A stretch of 64,000 bases of DNA from the NCBI RefSeq assembly GCF_004010325.2, contig NZ_SADR02000033.1, positions 1 to 64,000 on the forward strand. Direction: 5' to 3'. Shown in pieces: positions 1 through 8,785 of this stretch. The position numbers and the translations under genes are program-made. The DNA comes from Mesorhizobium sp. M00.F.Ca.ET.216.01.1.1. Its GTDB lineage: Bacteria; Pseudomonadota; Alphaproteobacteria; Rhizobiales; Rhizobiaceae. The notes below the pieces were generated by a model that made no database searches, had not been told where the DNA came from, and saw only the letters and a list, made by a program, of their open reading frames with translations. Positions within the stretch are counted from its first letter, which is position 1. Each line of letters starts with the position of its first letter.

Positions 1-150
1 ATGCCGAACAAGACGATCGCGTATGATCTGGGGATCAGTCCGCGCACGGTCGAGATCCACCGCGCCAATGTCATGAGTAAGATGGGCGCGAGCAGCCTGT
101 CGCACCTCGTGCGTATGGCGTTGATCGTGGAATCCAACCCCAGCGCATGA
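1..150 (+). CDS. C-terminal end of a FixJ/NarL-type response regulator (partial)
   Basis: The first 49 codons of the window are open and end in TGA at 148-150. They encode the helix-turn-helix of a LuxR/FixJ regulator: the segment YDLGISPRTVEIHRANVM followed by SLSHLVRMAL is the recognition-helix and C-terminal helix pattern of rhizobial FixJ proteins. The gene starts upstream of the window, so the receiver domain, if present, is not visible and the ATG at position 1 is probably internal. It would bind DNA as the output of a two-component pathway. The target and partner kinase cannot be told from here. Confidence 0.85.
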   Translation: MPNKTIAYDLGISPRTVEIHRANVMSKMGASSLSHLVRMALIVESNPSA

Positions 151-203
151 CCCGGAATCGGTTTTCGGAAGGGATCATGCGCAGATTCGGCCGCGCGGCG
201 GCT

Positions 204-428
204 CTAACCAGAGTCACGGAGGGGCGTACCGTTGTTTGCCGGCATCCTCTCCGACTTCCAGTCGCGCCAGTGGGTCGGGCGGATGTCGACGCGCGCGCCG
301 GTCGCGGCATTCTTCCAGCCTTCCTTGCCCCTGGTGCAGGGAAATACAAGCGCATGTTCGCCGTCCTCGTCAAAGACGGCCAGTTCGAGGTCGCGACCAA
401 ACGGGGCGCTTGAGATTGGCTTCCACAT
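204..428 (-). CDS. Small conserved hypothetical protein (74 aa)
   Basis: A 74-residue protein starting MWKPISSAPFGRDLELAV and containing RVDIRPTHWRDW. The opening MWKPI-S-APF-RDLELAV and the later IRPTHWR-W are recognisable from a family of short rhizobial proteins of unknown function. The upstream in-frame extension to 476 looks unlike the family, so the start at 428 is preferred. No signal peptide or membrane segment is visible. No function can be assigned. Confidence 0.6.
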   Translation of the reverse strand: MWKPISSAPFGRDLELAVFDEDGEHALVFPCTRGKEGWKNAATGARVDIRPTHWRDWKSERMPANNGTPLRDSG

Positions 429-570
429 CGTCTCATGATCGGCGGGATGGCCGGATCGCGCCTTGATTTGAATCATTTCCTAGATCGTTCTGCGCCATCG
501 ACCTGACCGGCGCGCACGTTGCCGCCTGCGACTGCCGAACCAAAACCCGCAGCTTTTAGTCGGTTTGGTT

Positions 571-605
571 GCCGGTCGTACGACCGGCTCCTTGATCGTG
601 ATCAA
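571..605. promoter_or_regulatory. Two adjacent palindromes upstream of the excisionase-like gene
   Basis: GCCGGTCGTACGACCGGC at 571-588 is a perfect 18-base palindrome. Four bases later TTGATC-GT-GATCAA at 592-605 is a second one. They lie 36-70 bases before the GTG at 641. Two-fold symmetric sites at this distance from a small DNA-binding gene next to an integrase suggest operators, but no transcription start is known. The first could also form a hairpin. Confidence 0.45.
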
Positions 606-640
606 TGACCTTCCGGGCGGGAGGACTATGATCGCGGTCC

Positions 641-898
641 GTGGACGAAGCTGTGAAGAGCGATCCTCTCCTACCCCCGCGCGGTCTCTCTCGCGAGGAA
701 GCGGCCCGGTACGTTGGCGTGGGGATCACCAAGTTCGACCAAATCGTTGCGGACCGTTGCATGCCGAAGCCAAAGAAGGTCGACGGTCGAGTGATTTGGG
801 ATCGTATCAAACTTGAGGCTGCGTTTGCCGATCTGCCAGGCGACGATGAAGAGAATATCATCGACTTCCTGTTGCAGGGGAATCATAGAAAGGAATAG
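641..898 (+). CDS. Excisionase/AlpA-like small DNA-binding protein
   Basis: An 85-residue protein starting with GTG. The segment LSREEAARYVGVGITKFDQI is a winged-helix/MerR-like helix-turn-helix of the kind found in AlpA and excisionase proteins, with -PKPKKVDGRVIWDR- as the expected wing. It ends 12 bases before the integrase remnant at 911, the usual arrangement of xis and int genes in integrative elements. Likely role: directing recombination or controlling int. Since the integrase beside it is dead, this gene may be a relic that still folds. Not to be taken as proof of an active element. Confidence 0.65.
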   Translation: MDEAVKSDPLLPPRGLSREEAARYVGVGITKFDQIVADRCMPKPKKVDGRVIWDRIKLEAAFADLPGDDEENIIDFLLQGNHRKE

Positions 899-910
899 AT
901 TCGTTTCGCG

Positions 911-2043
911 ATGACGGACAAATATCCCGGCCTCTCCTCCTATACCGATCGCCATGGCAAAGTTCGCTGGCGCTATCGAAACAAGGAGCGCGTGGTCAGC
1001 CTGCCTGCACCTGATCAGCCTGGATTCAAGGAGGCTTATCAAGCTGCTGTCGAAGGCCGAAAAGTCCCTAAGGCGCCCGTCGTCAGGATGCCGGGCGCTG
1101 CCTTGCCTGGCACGTTCGGCGCGGCAACCCAGAGGCTACAGGTATCGGTCAAATGGCTTGCCCACGCCGAAGCGACAAGGCGAAAGAACACTCGTCTGAT
1201 CGATGAGTTCCTGGACCTGCGGGTTGTTCCTGACCATCCGCTTACCTGGCGCGACGTGCCGGTAAGAATCTTAGGCGTGCCCACATCGAAGAACTTCTGG
1301 GTCGATTCATCGCCACGCCTCACAAGGCCAAGCACCTGTTGGTCGCAATTCGCAAATTGGTCTATGTAGGGCTGCGCCAGGACTGGATCGAGATAGACCC
1401 TACAGCCTCGGTCGAATGGCGGCCTGCCTACACCGGCTGGAAGGCGTGGCCTAGCGAGGCAATGGAACAATTCGAACGGCACTGGCCCGTCGGCACTTCC
1501 GCGCGTACCTGTTATGGGCTTGCCCTTTGGCTAGGCAATCGTCGAGGTGACGTCGCAGGCCTGCGATGGGACCAGCGGGTAACCCATCGCGTCCTTATCG
1601 ACGGTGTCGAGCGCCAATTCGACGGATTTGATATTGTCCAGGCCAAGAACAAGGAAAGGACCGGCGGAAAGCGGCTTTTCGTTCCGATAACTCCCATGCT
1701 CGCTGAGATCCTCGATGCCGCAGACCGGCGCGGCGAAACCGTCCTTGTAACCGGATATGGTCAGCCTTTCTCGGCGAAATCCCTGACCGGTGCCATGGCG
1801 CACTGGTGCAAGCTCGCCGGATTGCCGAAGGGCCTCACGCTTCACGGGCTGAGGAAGTCGCTTGGCGTCTATCCCGCCGAAGCGGAGGCATCCACCAGGC
1901 AGCTGATGGATGTCCTTGGCCACCACGCCGAGCTCAACTCCCGTGAAGCATCGCAGCTACGTTTGGCCGTGCAGGGCATGGACCGAGTGGTGCGGTTGGT
2001 AACGCGGAAGCCGCTGCTTGCGAACCGGTCAATAAATCATTGA
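911..2043 (+). pseudogene. Tyrosine recombinase (integrase), frameshifted and lacking the catalytic Tyr
   Basis: The reading frame opens at 911 (MTDKYPGLSSYTDRHGKVRW, a typical N-terminus of rhizobial phage-type integrases) and carries to about 1265, where one base is missing; homology continues in the next frame from about 1267 (NLRRAHIEELLGRF...) to the stop at 2043. The C-terminal part holds the catalytic signature: Arg in NRRGDVAGLRW and the HxxR box in LHGLRKSLG. In this family the nucleophile sits in HAELYSREA; here it reads HAELNSREA, with AAC at 1936-1938 instead of TAC. The stretch between LGH and HAEL also appears shortened. Two independent inactivating changes make it a fossil of an integrative element. 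Confidence 0.85.
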
Positions 2044-2357
2044 TAAATAACGACAATGGTGGCCCGGAGGATATCCCATAGATATTGATTTTATTGACTT
2101 TTTCGTGGCCAAAATCGTCAGTATTCCCGAATCGTTCCGTATGGTCCCGTGCCCACAACAACCGCGAAGCTGTTAGCGCAGTGGTCGCAGGTCCATGAGG
2201 CCCGCCTGACCAACTCAGGCCGGCTAACCTAGCGAAATGAACCAGCGTCGATTCCACTATCGCAGGCTGTTGGGCGTGTGATCTGATCCGGGTCATGACG
2301 CTGACGATGGGCCGACTCCCCCACGACGGACGATCCCGTCGTCTTTTCAACAAAAGA
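2044..2357. other. Intergenic stretch after the integrase remnant
   Basis: No gene, tRNA or clear repeat is visible. Both flanking genes end here (integrase remnant from the left, GNAT gene from the right), so it is a convergent gap. An AT-rich patch at about 2036-2110 follows the integrase and would be a place to look for an attachment-site remnant, but no duplicated core was seen. Confidence 0.4.
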
Positions 2358-3293
2358 TCACCCAAAGGCCTGGCTGGCCAATGCGTAGGTGACTGGCAGC
2401 TTGCCGGCATCCTGTTCGCCTGTGACAGCCCACGGCTGGCCAAGCCACATGCTGGTCACCGTATCATAGACCGGAAGGCCTGACCGCGCCACGAACGCCG
2501 GGAATGGGCCCGTCTCCTGCCGCGTGTCGAGGCGCAGAAACTGCCCGGCGTGCTCCGCGACATGCGGCGACGTGACGGCAATCGCATCGTCGTCCTTCCC
2601 AGCCACTACTGGCCCGACAACATGCCCGCGTCCGAAAGGACGGCAGAGGGCGAAAGCCTGGATACGGTCTTCGCGCAAGAGCGCTACCCCCTTCGAAACG
2701 TCCAGCAGCCGCGCCAGCAGCGCGGAACGGTCGACGCCGTAGGCGTTGCGGTCCAACTCCACAAGCCGGGCCAGATCGGCAGGCCCGATGTCGCGCAGGC
2801 TCGCTCCGGCCGGGAGCAATGTGGATGCGGGCATCGCCGCTTCGCCCTGGCATTGGTAAACGACCCGCGCGGGAGAAAAACCAAGGGACAGGTAGAGCCG
2901 GTGCGCGGCTCGGGTGGCGCTCAGCCCCAGGTTGCGCGAACCGACCCTCGCCAAGACATTGTTCATGATCCAGCGGCCAGCACCATGCGCCTGCAAGCGG
3001 GGCGAGGTGATGACCATGCCAACCGTGGCGAAGCTCGCTCCGAAGGGAAACCACATGGCGGTGACCAAGACCCGCCCGATTTCGTCCTGGGCCACAATTC
3101 CCTCGCCCATTTCCAACAGCAGCTGCCAGTCCTCGGCCCGATGCGGCCAGCCGACGCTGATCGAAAGCGCATGCAGCTTTTCAAGCTCAACGCCGGCGAT
3201 GTCGCCGACCTTCAACTCGAAAGAACTGAGCCGAATGGATTTCGCTGCCTTCAACGACGCCTCTCGGGGCAAATTTGATGGACCTGACTTCAT
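2358..3293 (-). CDS. Two-domain GNAT-family acetyltransferase (paralogue 1)
   Basis: A 311-residue GNAT protein. The N-terminal half (about 30-160) has the acetyl-CoA fold with the VGMVITSPRLQAHGAGRWIM motif region; the second half (about 165-310, from LRDIGPADLARLVELDRNAYG) is the Acetyltransf_18/YitH-type domain. It ends YALASQAFG. The gene at 12528-13364 has the same two-domain layout, the shared GWPHRxEDW motif and ending YALASQALG, so the two are paralogues. The substrate is unknown; position at the edge of a deacetylase/oxidase cluster suggests an amino or amine substrate. The ATG at 3293 has no good Shine-Dalgarno sequence. Confidence 0.8.
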   Translation of the reverse strand: MKSGPSNLPREASLKAAKSIRLSSFELKVGDIAGVELEKLHALSISVGWPHRAEDWQLLLEMGEGIVAQDEIGRVLVTAMWFPFGASFATVGMVITSPRLQAHGAGRWIMNNVLARVGSRNLGLSATRAAHRLYLSLGFSPARVVYQCQGEAAMPASTLLPAGASLRDIGPADLARLVELDRNAYGVDRSALLARLLDVSKGVALLREDRIQAFALCRPFGRGHVVGPVVAGKDDDAIAVTSPHVAEHAGQFLRLDTRQETGPFPAFVARSGLPVYDTVTSMWLGQPWAVTGEQDAGKLPVTYALASQAFG

Positions 3294-3531
3294 CTAGTCA
3301 AGCATAGCCATCTAAATCACAGAATCCGCTTCAGATGAGGCTGTAGTCGAAACTTTCCACTGTAGATCAACGGCTTTCCGCATCCCGAGTTTGGAATGCG
3401 CCCTATGCTGTTGCAGAAGGCTCCGAGAGATGTCGATGTCGCGTCGACCGGATTGCCGGCAGAGGATCCGCAATGTCCCCTCCAGTCCGAACTGCCGGCC
3501 GCCCCCTTTGCCGCCGCCGTGAGCAAGCAAC

Positions 3532-4656
3532 ATGACGGCCGAGCAAATCCTGGCCCAGCTTGTTGCCTTTGCCTCGGTCGTCGGCCAGCCGAACAAGGCG
3601 ATCGTCGATTGGATCGCGAGGCATGCCGAAGGTTGCGGCGCCAAAATCACGATCCTCCCCGGACCGGAGGGCGACCGGGCGAACCTGTTCGCCACTTTAG
3701 GACCGTCAGACGTGCCGGGATTCATCCTGTCCGGCCACATGGATGTGGTCCCTGCTAGCGAGCCGGGCTGGACAACCGATCCGTTCACGCTGCGCGCCCG
3801 CGGCGAGCGGCTCTTTGGACGCGGCACCAGCGACATGAAAAGCTTTCTTGCCTGCGTCCTGGCCGCCCTGCCCGCGCTGGCTGCCCGACCTCTTGCCCGC
3901 CCCGTCCACCTCGCTTTTTCCTATGATGAGGAAGCAGGCTGTCGCGGCGTGCGCCATCTGATCGACCATCTGCCCCAGCTCTGCGCGAAGCCGCAAGGCT
4001 GCATCGTCGGCGAGCCGAGTGGGATGCGCGCAGTCCGCGCCCACAAAGGCAAAGCTGCCGCCCGGATCGAAATCCGCGGCCGCTCAGGCCACTCCTCGCG
4101 GCCCGACCAGGGGCTGAACGCGATCCATGCCATGGCCACGGTGCTGACCGAGGCGGTGCGGAGCGCGGAGGCGCTCAAGGCCGGACCTCTGGACGCGAGT
4201 TTCGCGCCGCCCTATTCCTCGCTCCAGATCGGTTTGATTGGCGGCGGTCAGGCGCTCAACATCATTCCGGATTTCTGCGGCGCCGAAATCGAGGCGCGTG
4301 CCATTGCCGGTGTTTCGCCCGCCGCATTGCTGGCTCCGGTGCAAGCCACAGCTGCAAGGCTGGGTGCACAGGGGTTCGACGTCGGCTGGGACCTTTTGAG
4401 CGAATATCCAGCGCTCTCGCTCGCCGCTGAGGCACCGCTCGCCAGCCTGCTACGCGACCTGACCGGGCAAGAGCCGCTTGCCGCGGTGAGTTACGGCACC
4501 GAGGCAGGGCTCTACCAGGCAGCCGGGATCGAGGCGATCATCTGCGGGCCGGGCGACATCGCGCGCGCACACCGGCCGGACGAATACATAGAGATCAGCG
4601 AGGTGGCCGCTTGCCAGCGGATGATCGAGGATTTGGGCGAGCGGCTCCGCTCCTGA
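3532..4656 (+). CDS. argE: M20-family deacetylase, acetylornithine deacetylase type
   Basis: A 374-residue zinc amidohydrolase of the ArgE/DapE family, the usual length. Metal-binding motifs are in order: SGHMDVVPA (His and Asp ligands), GRGTSDMKSF (bridging Asp), YDEEAGCRG (general-base Glu and ligand), GEPSGM, and the late His in RAHRPDEY. ArgE removes acetate from N2-acetylornithine; related enzymes act on other N-acyl amino acids. It opens a same-strand gene set of catabolic enzymes, not an arginine-biosynthesis set, so its substrate here may be another N-acyl amine or amino acid. The symbol is a family label. Confidence 0.85.
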   Translation: MTAEQILAQLVAFASVVGQPNKAIVDWIARHAEGCGAKITILPGPEGDRANLFATLGPSDVPGFILSGHMDVVPASEPGWTTDPFTLRARGERLFGRGTSDMKSFLACVLAALPALAARPLARPVHLAFSYDEEAGCRGVRHLIDHLPQLCAKPQGCIVGEPSGMRAVRAHKGKAAARIEIRGRSGHSSRPDQGLNAIHAMATVLTEAVRSAEALKAGPLDASFAPPYSSLQIGLIGGGQALNIIPDFCGAEIEARAIAGVSPAALLAPVQATAARLGAQGFDVGWDLLSEYPALSLAAEAPLASLLRDLTGQEPLAAVSYGTEAGLYQAAGIEAIICGPGDIARAHRPDEYIEISEVAACQRMIEDLGERLRS

Positions 4657-4775
4657 CACCTGCTGCTCGGCCGGCTTTGAATTTCGGCGTGATCTGCCGT
4701 CGGGCTCGGCCGCTTCAACGCATCCTGCGGCGGACCACCGGCCAAGCTCGACCATTCCTCGCCGAGGAGACCCCG

Positions 4776-5699
4776 ATGGCCTTCCTGATCAATTCCGATC
4801 CCGAGCGGGTTCGGGTTTTTGCCGACGAATTCGCCCGCGAATTGCCGGACCTGCGCTTTGCCTCCGACCCCGCCGTAATCGACAGGGCTGAGGTGCGCTA
4901 TCTCCTGACCTGGTCGGCACCCGAAGATCTCAGCAGTTTTTCCAATCTGGAAGTGCTGTTTTCGATCGGTGCCGGCGTCGACCAGTTCCGCACAGACCTG
5001 CTGCCCGAGAAGGTCAAGCTGGTGCGCATGGTCGAGGAGGGCATCATCCGCATGATGCAGGAGTACGCCACGCTCGCCGTGCTGGCGCTGCACCGCGACC
5101 TGCCGGGCTATCTTGCCCAGCAGGCACGCGGCGACTGGCGGGCCCGTCCGGTGCTGCAAGCGCCGGAGCGGCGTGTGGGCGTCCTCGGCCTTGGCATGCT
5201 GGGATCGGCGGTGCTCGATCGGCTGCGGCCGTTCGGTTTCGCCCTCTCGGGCTGGAGCCGGTCGGCACGTGACATCCCCGACGTCCGCTGCCACAGCGGC
5301 GAGGCGGGGCTGAAGGCCTTCCTCTCGCAGACAGACATACTGATCTGCCTCCTGCCGCTGACCGCAGAAACGCGCGGATTCCTCAATGCCGATGTGTTCG
5401 CAAGCCTGCCTGCCGGGGCGAGCCTGGTGCATGTCGGGCGCGCGCCTCAGCTCGACCACGCAGCGTTGCTTGCCGCGCTGGACAGTGATCACCTAGCCGG
5501 GGCGGTGATCGACGTGACCGATCCGGAGCCGCTGTCGGCGGACCATCCATTTTGGCGTCACCCCAAGATCCTGCTGACACCGCACGTAGCCAGCGTCACG
5601 CAGCCGGAGACGGGGGCTAAAGCCGTTGTCGCCAACATTCGCCGGCATGAAGCCGGACTCGATCCCGTCGGTCTCGTCGACCGCAACCGGGGTTATTGA
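4776..5699 (+). CDS. 2-hydroxyacid dehydrogenase, glyoxylate/hydroxypyruvate reductase A type
   Basis: A 307-residue NAD(P)-dependent D-2-hydroxyacid dehydrogenase. The nucleotide-binding turn VGVLGLGMLG is near residue 130, and the family triad is present as the Arg in VHVGRAPQ, the Glu in DPEPLSADHPFW and the His in LLTPHVASV. The HPFW and PHVAS boxes are typical of GhrA. It reduces glyoxylate, hydroxypyruvate or a similar 2-oxoacid. ATG at 4776 is chosen over longer starts because the homology begins there. It follows argE by 119 bases and overlaps the leader of the cupin gene. Confidence 0.85.
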   Translation: MAFLINSDPERVRVFADEFARELPDLRFASDPAVIDRAEVRYLLTWSAPEDLSSFSNLEVLFSIGAGVDQFRTDLLPEKVKLVRMVEEGIIRMMQEYATLAVLALHRDLPGYLAQQARGDWRARPVLQAPERRVGVLGLGMLGSAVLDRLRPFGFALSGWSRSARDIPDVRCHSGEAGLKAFLSQTDILICLLPLTAETRGFLNADVFASLPAGASLVHVGRAPQLDHAALLAALDSDHLAGAVIDVTDPEPLSADHPFWRHPKILLTPHVASVTQPETGAKAVVANIRRHEAGLDPVGLVDRNRGY

Positions 5700-5722
5700 C
5701 CCTCGCTCCAGAAAGGAAATCC

Positions 5723-6079
5723 ATGTCCCTGCTCAAGACAATCGATCCGAAGCCTCTCGACGCCCCCCGGGAATCGAAAGCACTGCCGGATCGCCTGGTC
5801 GCTGGCGATCCCAACTTCAAGACCTGGGCGCAGGATATGGCGCGCGGCGGCACGGTCCATACCGGCGTATGGGAGGCGACTCCGGGCGAGACCCGATCAA
5901 TCAAGGGAACAACCTTCGAATTTTGCCATATCCTCGAAGGCGTAATCGAGCTGACGGAAGACGGCGGCAAGACCGCCACCTACCGTGGCGGCGACAGCTT
6001 CGTCATGAAACCGGGCTTCACCGGGACATGGCGAACGATCGAGACCGTGCGCAAGATCTACGTCACCGTCACGGACTGA
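5723..6079 (+). CDS. Small cupin-domain protein
   Basis: A 118-residue single-domain cupin of the DUF861/cupin_3 type. Motif 1 region is FCHILEGVIELTEDGG and motif 2 is GDSFVMKPGFTGTW; the pattern V..V-E-TPGETRS before motif 1 is typical. AAAGGAAAT lies just before the ATG at 5723. Such proteins occur beside amine and ureide catabolic genes and may act as hydrolases, isomerases or sensors. It sits between the hydroxyacid dehydrogenase and an aldehyde dehydrogenase. The reaction cannot be assigned. Confidence 0.75.
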   Translation: MSLLKTIDPKPLDAPRESKALPDRLVAGDPNFKTWAQDMARGGTVHTGVWEATPGETRSIKGTTFEFCHILEGVIELTEDGGKTATYRGGDSFVMKPGFTGTWRTIETVRKIYVTVTD

Positions 6080-6248
6080 ATCTTTCGGATCGTCCTACGC
6101 CCTATCTGAAGAGCGGACCAAACCTCCGAAGATTGCGCTGAAAATCTGCATCAAACGGGATATTCCATTGCCGGCTTTGTTGCAGTCGATGCAAACTGCG
6201 GGTCGATGATGGCTAGAGTTGCCCCTGTCCTCAAGACAAGGCGCTACC

Positions 6249-7712
6249 ATGTCCCTCAGCTTCGATCCCGACAGGCTTGCCCTCCCTCAGGGCCACTTCA
6301 TCGGCGGACGGCTCATCCCCGCCGCCGGCGTGCTGCCGATGCATCGGCCGTCGGACGGCGCGCCCTATGCGGATTGTCCGGTGGCAGATGCCGGGTTGGT
6401 GGACCAGGCCGTCAGCGCGGCGAAGCAGGCCCTCAAGGACAGCGGCTGGGCAGGCCTGCGCCCGCGCGAACGCACACGTGTCCTGCAGTGCTGGGCCGAC
6501 CTCATCGAGGCCGAGGCCGAGACGATGGCCCGGCTCGAGGCCGTCGCCTCCACCCGGCCCGTCGGCCAGCTGGTCGAAGGCGATATCGCGATCACGGCCG
6601 AGCAGATCCGTTTCTTTGCCGAGTTCGCCGACAAGGAAGGCGGCGATCTGGTGCCAACCGCCGACGCCAGCCTGGGAATGATCCTCAGCGAGCCCTACGG
6701 CATCGTCGGCGCGATCACACCGTGGAACTTCCCGCTCTCCATGGCTGGGTGGAAGCTGGGGCCGGCGCTGGCCGCGGGCAATGCCGTGGTGCTCAAGCCC
6801 TCGGAAATGACCCCCTTCTCGGCGCTCTACATAGCCGAGCTCTCGGTCCGGGCCGGCCTGCCCGCCGGGCTGATCAACATCGTTCTGGGTGACGGCCCGA
6901 CCACCGGCAATGCGATCACCGGCCATCCGGAGATCGGCAAGATCAGCTTTACCGGATCGACCGCCGCCGGTGCTGCGATCATGCAGAACATCGCCCGCAC
7001 CGGGATCAAGCCGATGACCCTGGAGCTGGGCGGCAAGAGCCCGCAGCTCGTCTTCGCCGATGCCGATCTTGATCTCGCGGCCAGGGCCATCGCGCAAGGC
7101 ATTCTGTCGAATGCGGGCCAAGCCTGTGTCGCCGGCTCGCGGCTGATCGTGGCCGAAGCGATCGCGGAGCCGCTGGCCAAGGCCATTGCCGCTCATATGG
7201 CGGCAATCCGCCCCGGCCCAACCTGGGACGAGGCGACGCGCTATTCGGCCATCATCTCGGAACGCCAGCTCGGCCGGATCGACGCCATCGTCCGGTCGGC
7301 CGTCGATGCCGGCGCAGAATGCCTCGTCGGCGGCAAACGGCTCGACCGGGAGGGCTATTTCTACGCGCCGACGCTGATCAAGGGCGTCAGCCAGTCCTCG
7401 CCCGCGGTAACCGAAGAGATCTTCGGACCCGTCTTGACCCTGCAGACATTTGTTGAGGAGGAAGAGGCGCTGATGCTTGCCGATCATCCGACCTATGGGC
7501 TCGCCGCCGGTGTCTTTACCCGCGATCTTTCCCGCGCCATCCGGGTGACCAAGCGCCTCCAGGCAGGCACGGTCTGGGTCAACCGCTACAACCGCTCGCG
7601 TGACCACATCCTGCCGACAGGCGGCTACAAGCGCTCCGGCATCGGCAAGGATCTTGGCCGCGAGGCCTATCTGGCCAACCGCAAGAGCAAAAGTGTGCTG
7701 ATCGATCTCTAG
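6249..7712 (+). CDS. NAD(P)-dependent aldehyde dehydrogenase
   Basis: A 487-residue member of the ALDH superfamily, full length. Diagnostic motifs: ITPWNFPLSMAGWK (nucleotide site), LKPSEMTPF, FTGSTAAG, the catalytic Glu in LELGGKSPQL, the catalytic Cys in NAGQACVAGSR, and EEIFGPVL. It oxidises an aldehyde to the acid. The ATG at 6249 is followed by the usual N-terminus; 169 bases separate it from the cupin gene, so a separate promoter is possible. TtuC-like gene follows 14 bases after its stop, which suggests a shared transcript. Confidence 0.9.
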   Translation: MSLSFDPDRLALPQGHFIGGRLIPAAGVLPMHRPSDGAPYADCPVADAGLVDQAVSAAKQALKDSGWAGLRPRERTRVLQCWADLIEAEAETMARLEAVASTRPVGQLVEGDIAITAEQIRFFAEFADKEGGDLVPTADASLGMILSEPYGIVGAITPWNFPLSMAGWKLGPALAAGNAVVLKPSEMTPFSALYIAELSVRAGLPAGLINIVLGDGPTTGNAITGHPEIGKISFTGSTAAGAAIMQNIARTGIKPMTLELGGKSPQLVFADADLDLAARAIAQGILSNAGQACVAGSRLIVAEAIAEPLAKAIAAHMAAIRPGPTWDEATRYSAIISERQLGRIDAIVRSAVDAGAECLVGGKRLDREGYFYAPTLIKGVSQSSPAVTEEIFGPVLTLQTFVEEEEALMLADHPTYGLAAGVFTRDLSRAIRVTKRLQAGTVWVNRYNRSRDHILPTGGYKRSGIGKDLGREAYLANRKSKSVLIDL

Positions 7713-7726
7713 GCCGAGGACCGAAC

Positions 7727-8770
7727 ATGAAGAGCTATTCGATTGCATTGATCCCCGGCGACGGCATCGGCGAGAGCGTCACCGAAGCGGCCTGGCAGGT
7801 GCTGGAAGCCGTCGCGAAAGGCTCCGGCTTCGCGCTGCAGGGCCAGCGCTTTCCGTGGTCCTGCACTTACTACAAGCAGACCGGCAGGATGATGCCCGAA
7901 GACGCGATCGACACCTTGCGCGGCTTCGACGCGATCCTGCTCGGCGCCGTCGGCTGGCCGGCGGAAGTTCCGGACTCGGTGTCTCTGCATGGACTGCTTC
8001 TGCCGATCCGCAAGGCGTTCGTGCAATATGCCAACATCCGGCCGCACCGGCTGCTGGCCGGGGTCGAGGGCCCGCTGAAGGCCGCCAATTTCGACATCCT
8101 CTGCATCCGCGAAAATACCGAGGGCGAATATTCCGGCGCCGGTGGCCGCGTGCACCAGGGCACCGGTGACGAGGTGGCCGTGGAGGCCTCGATCTTCACC
8201 CGCAGGGGCGTCGAGCGGATCCTGCGCTTTGGCTTCGAACGGGCGCGGTCGAGGAAGCTAAAACTCGCTTCGGTCACCAAGTCGAATGCGCAGAAATATT
8301 CGATGGTGTTCTGGGACGAGGTCACGGCGCGCCTCGCCCCCGAATATCCGGATGTCCAGGTCACCAGCTACCACATCGACGCCATGGCGGCGCGGATGGT
8401 GATGGCGCCGGAAAGCCTCGATGTCGTCGTTGCCTCCAACCTGTTCGGCGACATCCTCACCGATCTGGGCGCGGCGATCCAGGGTGGCCTCGGCTTCGCC
8501 GCCTCCGCCAACATCAACCCGGATCGCAGCGCGCCTTCGATGTTCGAACCGGTGCACGGCTCTGCCCCCGACATCGCTCATCTCGGCATCGCCAACCCGA
8601 TCGCCGCCATCTGGTCCGGGGCGATGATGCTCAGCCATTTGGGTGAGGAGGCCGCGGCGGCAAAGGTAATCGCGGCAATCGAAGCCGCGACCGCGCGCGG
8701 CATCGGCACGCAGCCCAGAAAGGACCGGACGGAGACGATTACCGCGGCCGTGCTGGAAACGCTTGCCTGA
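7727..8770 (+). CDS. ttuC: Tartrate dehydrogenase/decarboxylase-type enzyme (isopropylmalate dehydrogenase family)
   Basis: A 347-residue beta-decarboxylating dehydrogenase. The N-terminal IALIPGDGIG, the segment GRMMPEDAIDTLRGFDAI and GAVGWPAEVPDSVSL identify the TtuC branch rather than LeuB. The substrate region RENTEGEYSGAGG, the metal-binding Asp in FGDILTDLGA and the NAD loop FEPVHGSAPDIA are all present. Enzymes of this branch act on tartrate, D-malate or related hydroxy-diacids. It lies 14 bases after the aldehyde dehydrogenase and 15 before gabD, so the three are probably cotranscribed. The actual substrate is uncertain. Confidence 0.85.
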   Translation: MKSYSIALIPGDGIGESVTEAAWQVLEAVAKGSGFALQGQRFPWSCTYYKQTGRMMPEDAIDTLRGFDAILLGAVGWPAEVPDSVSLHGLLLPIRKAFVQYANIRPHRLLAGVEGPLKAANFDILCIRENTEGEYSGAGGRVHQGTGDEVAVEASIFTRRGVERILRFGFERARSRKLKLASVTKSNAQKYSMVFWDEVTARLAPEYPDVQVTSYHIDAMAARMVMAPESLDVVVASNLFGDILTDLGAAIQGGLGFAASANINPDRSAPSMFEPVHGSAPDIAHLGIANPIAAIWSGAMMLSHLGEEAAAAKVIAAIEAATARGIGTQPRKDRTETITAAVLETLA

Positions 8771-8785
8771 ACCTTGGGGGATGAG

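Noticed and set aside
2044..2357. Possible tRNA or att core beside the integrase remnant
   Set aside because: No cloverleaf or duplicated core could be drawn from the sequence.
6231..7748. A 505-residue open frame opposite the aldehyde dehydrogenase gene
   Set aside because: It is antisense to a clear ALDH, has the residue bias of a GC-rich shadow (Asp, Gly, Arg, His) and no domain.
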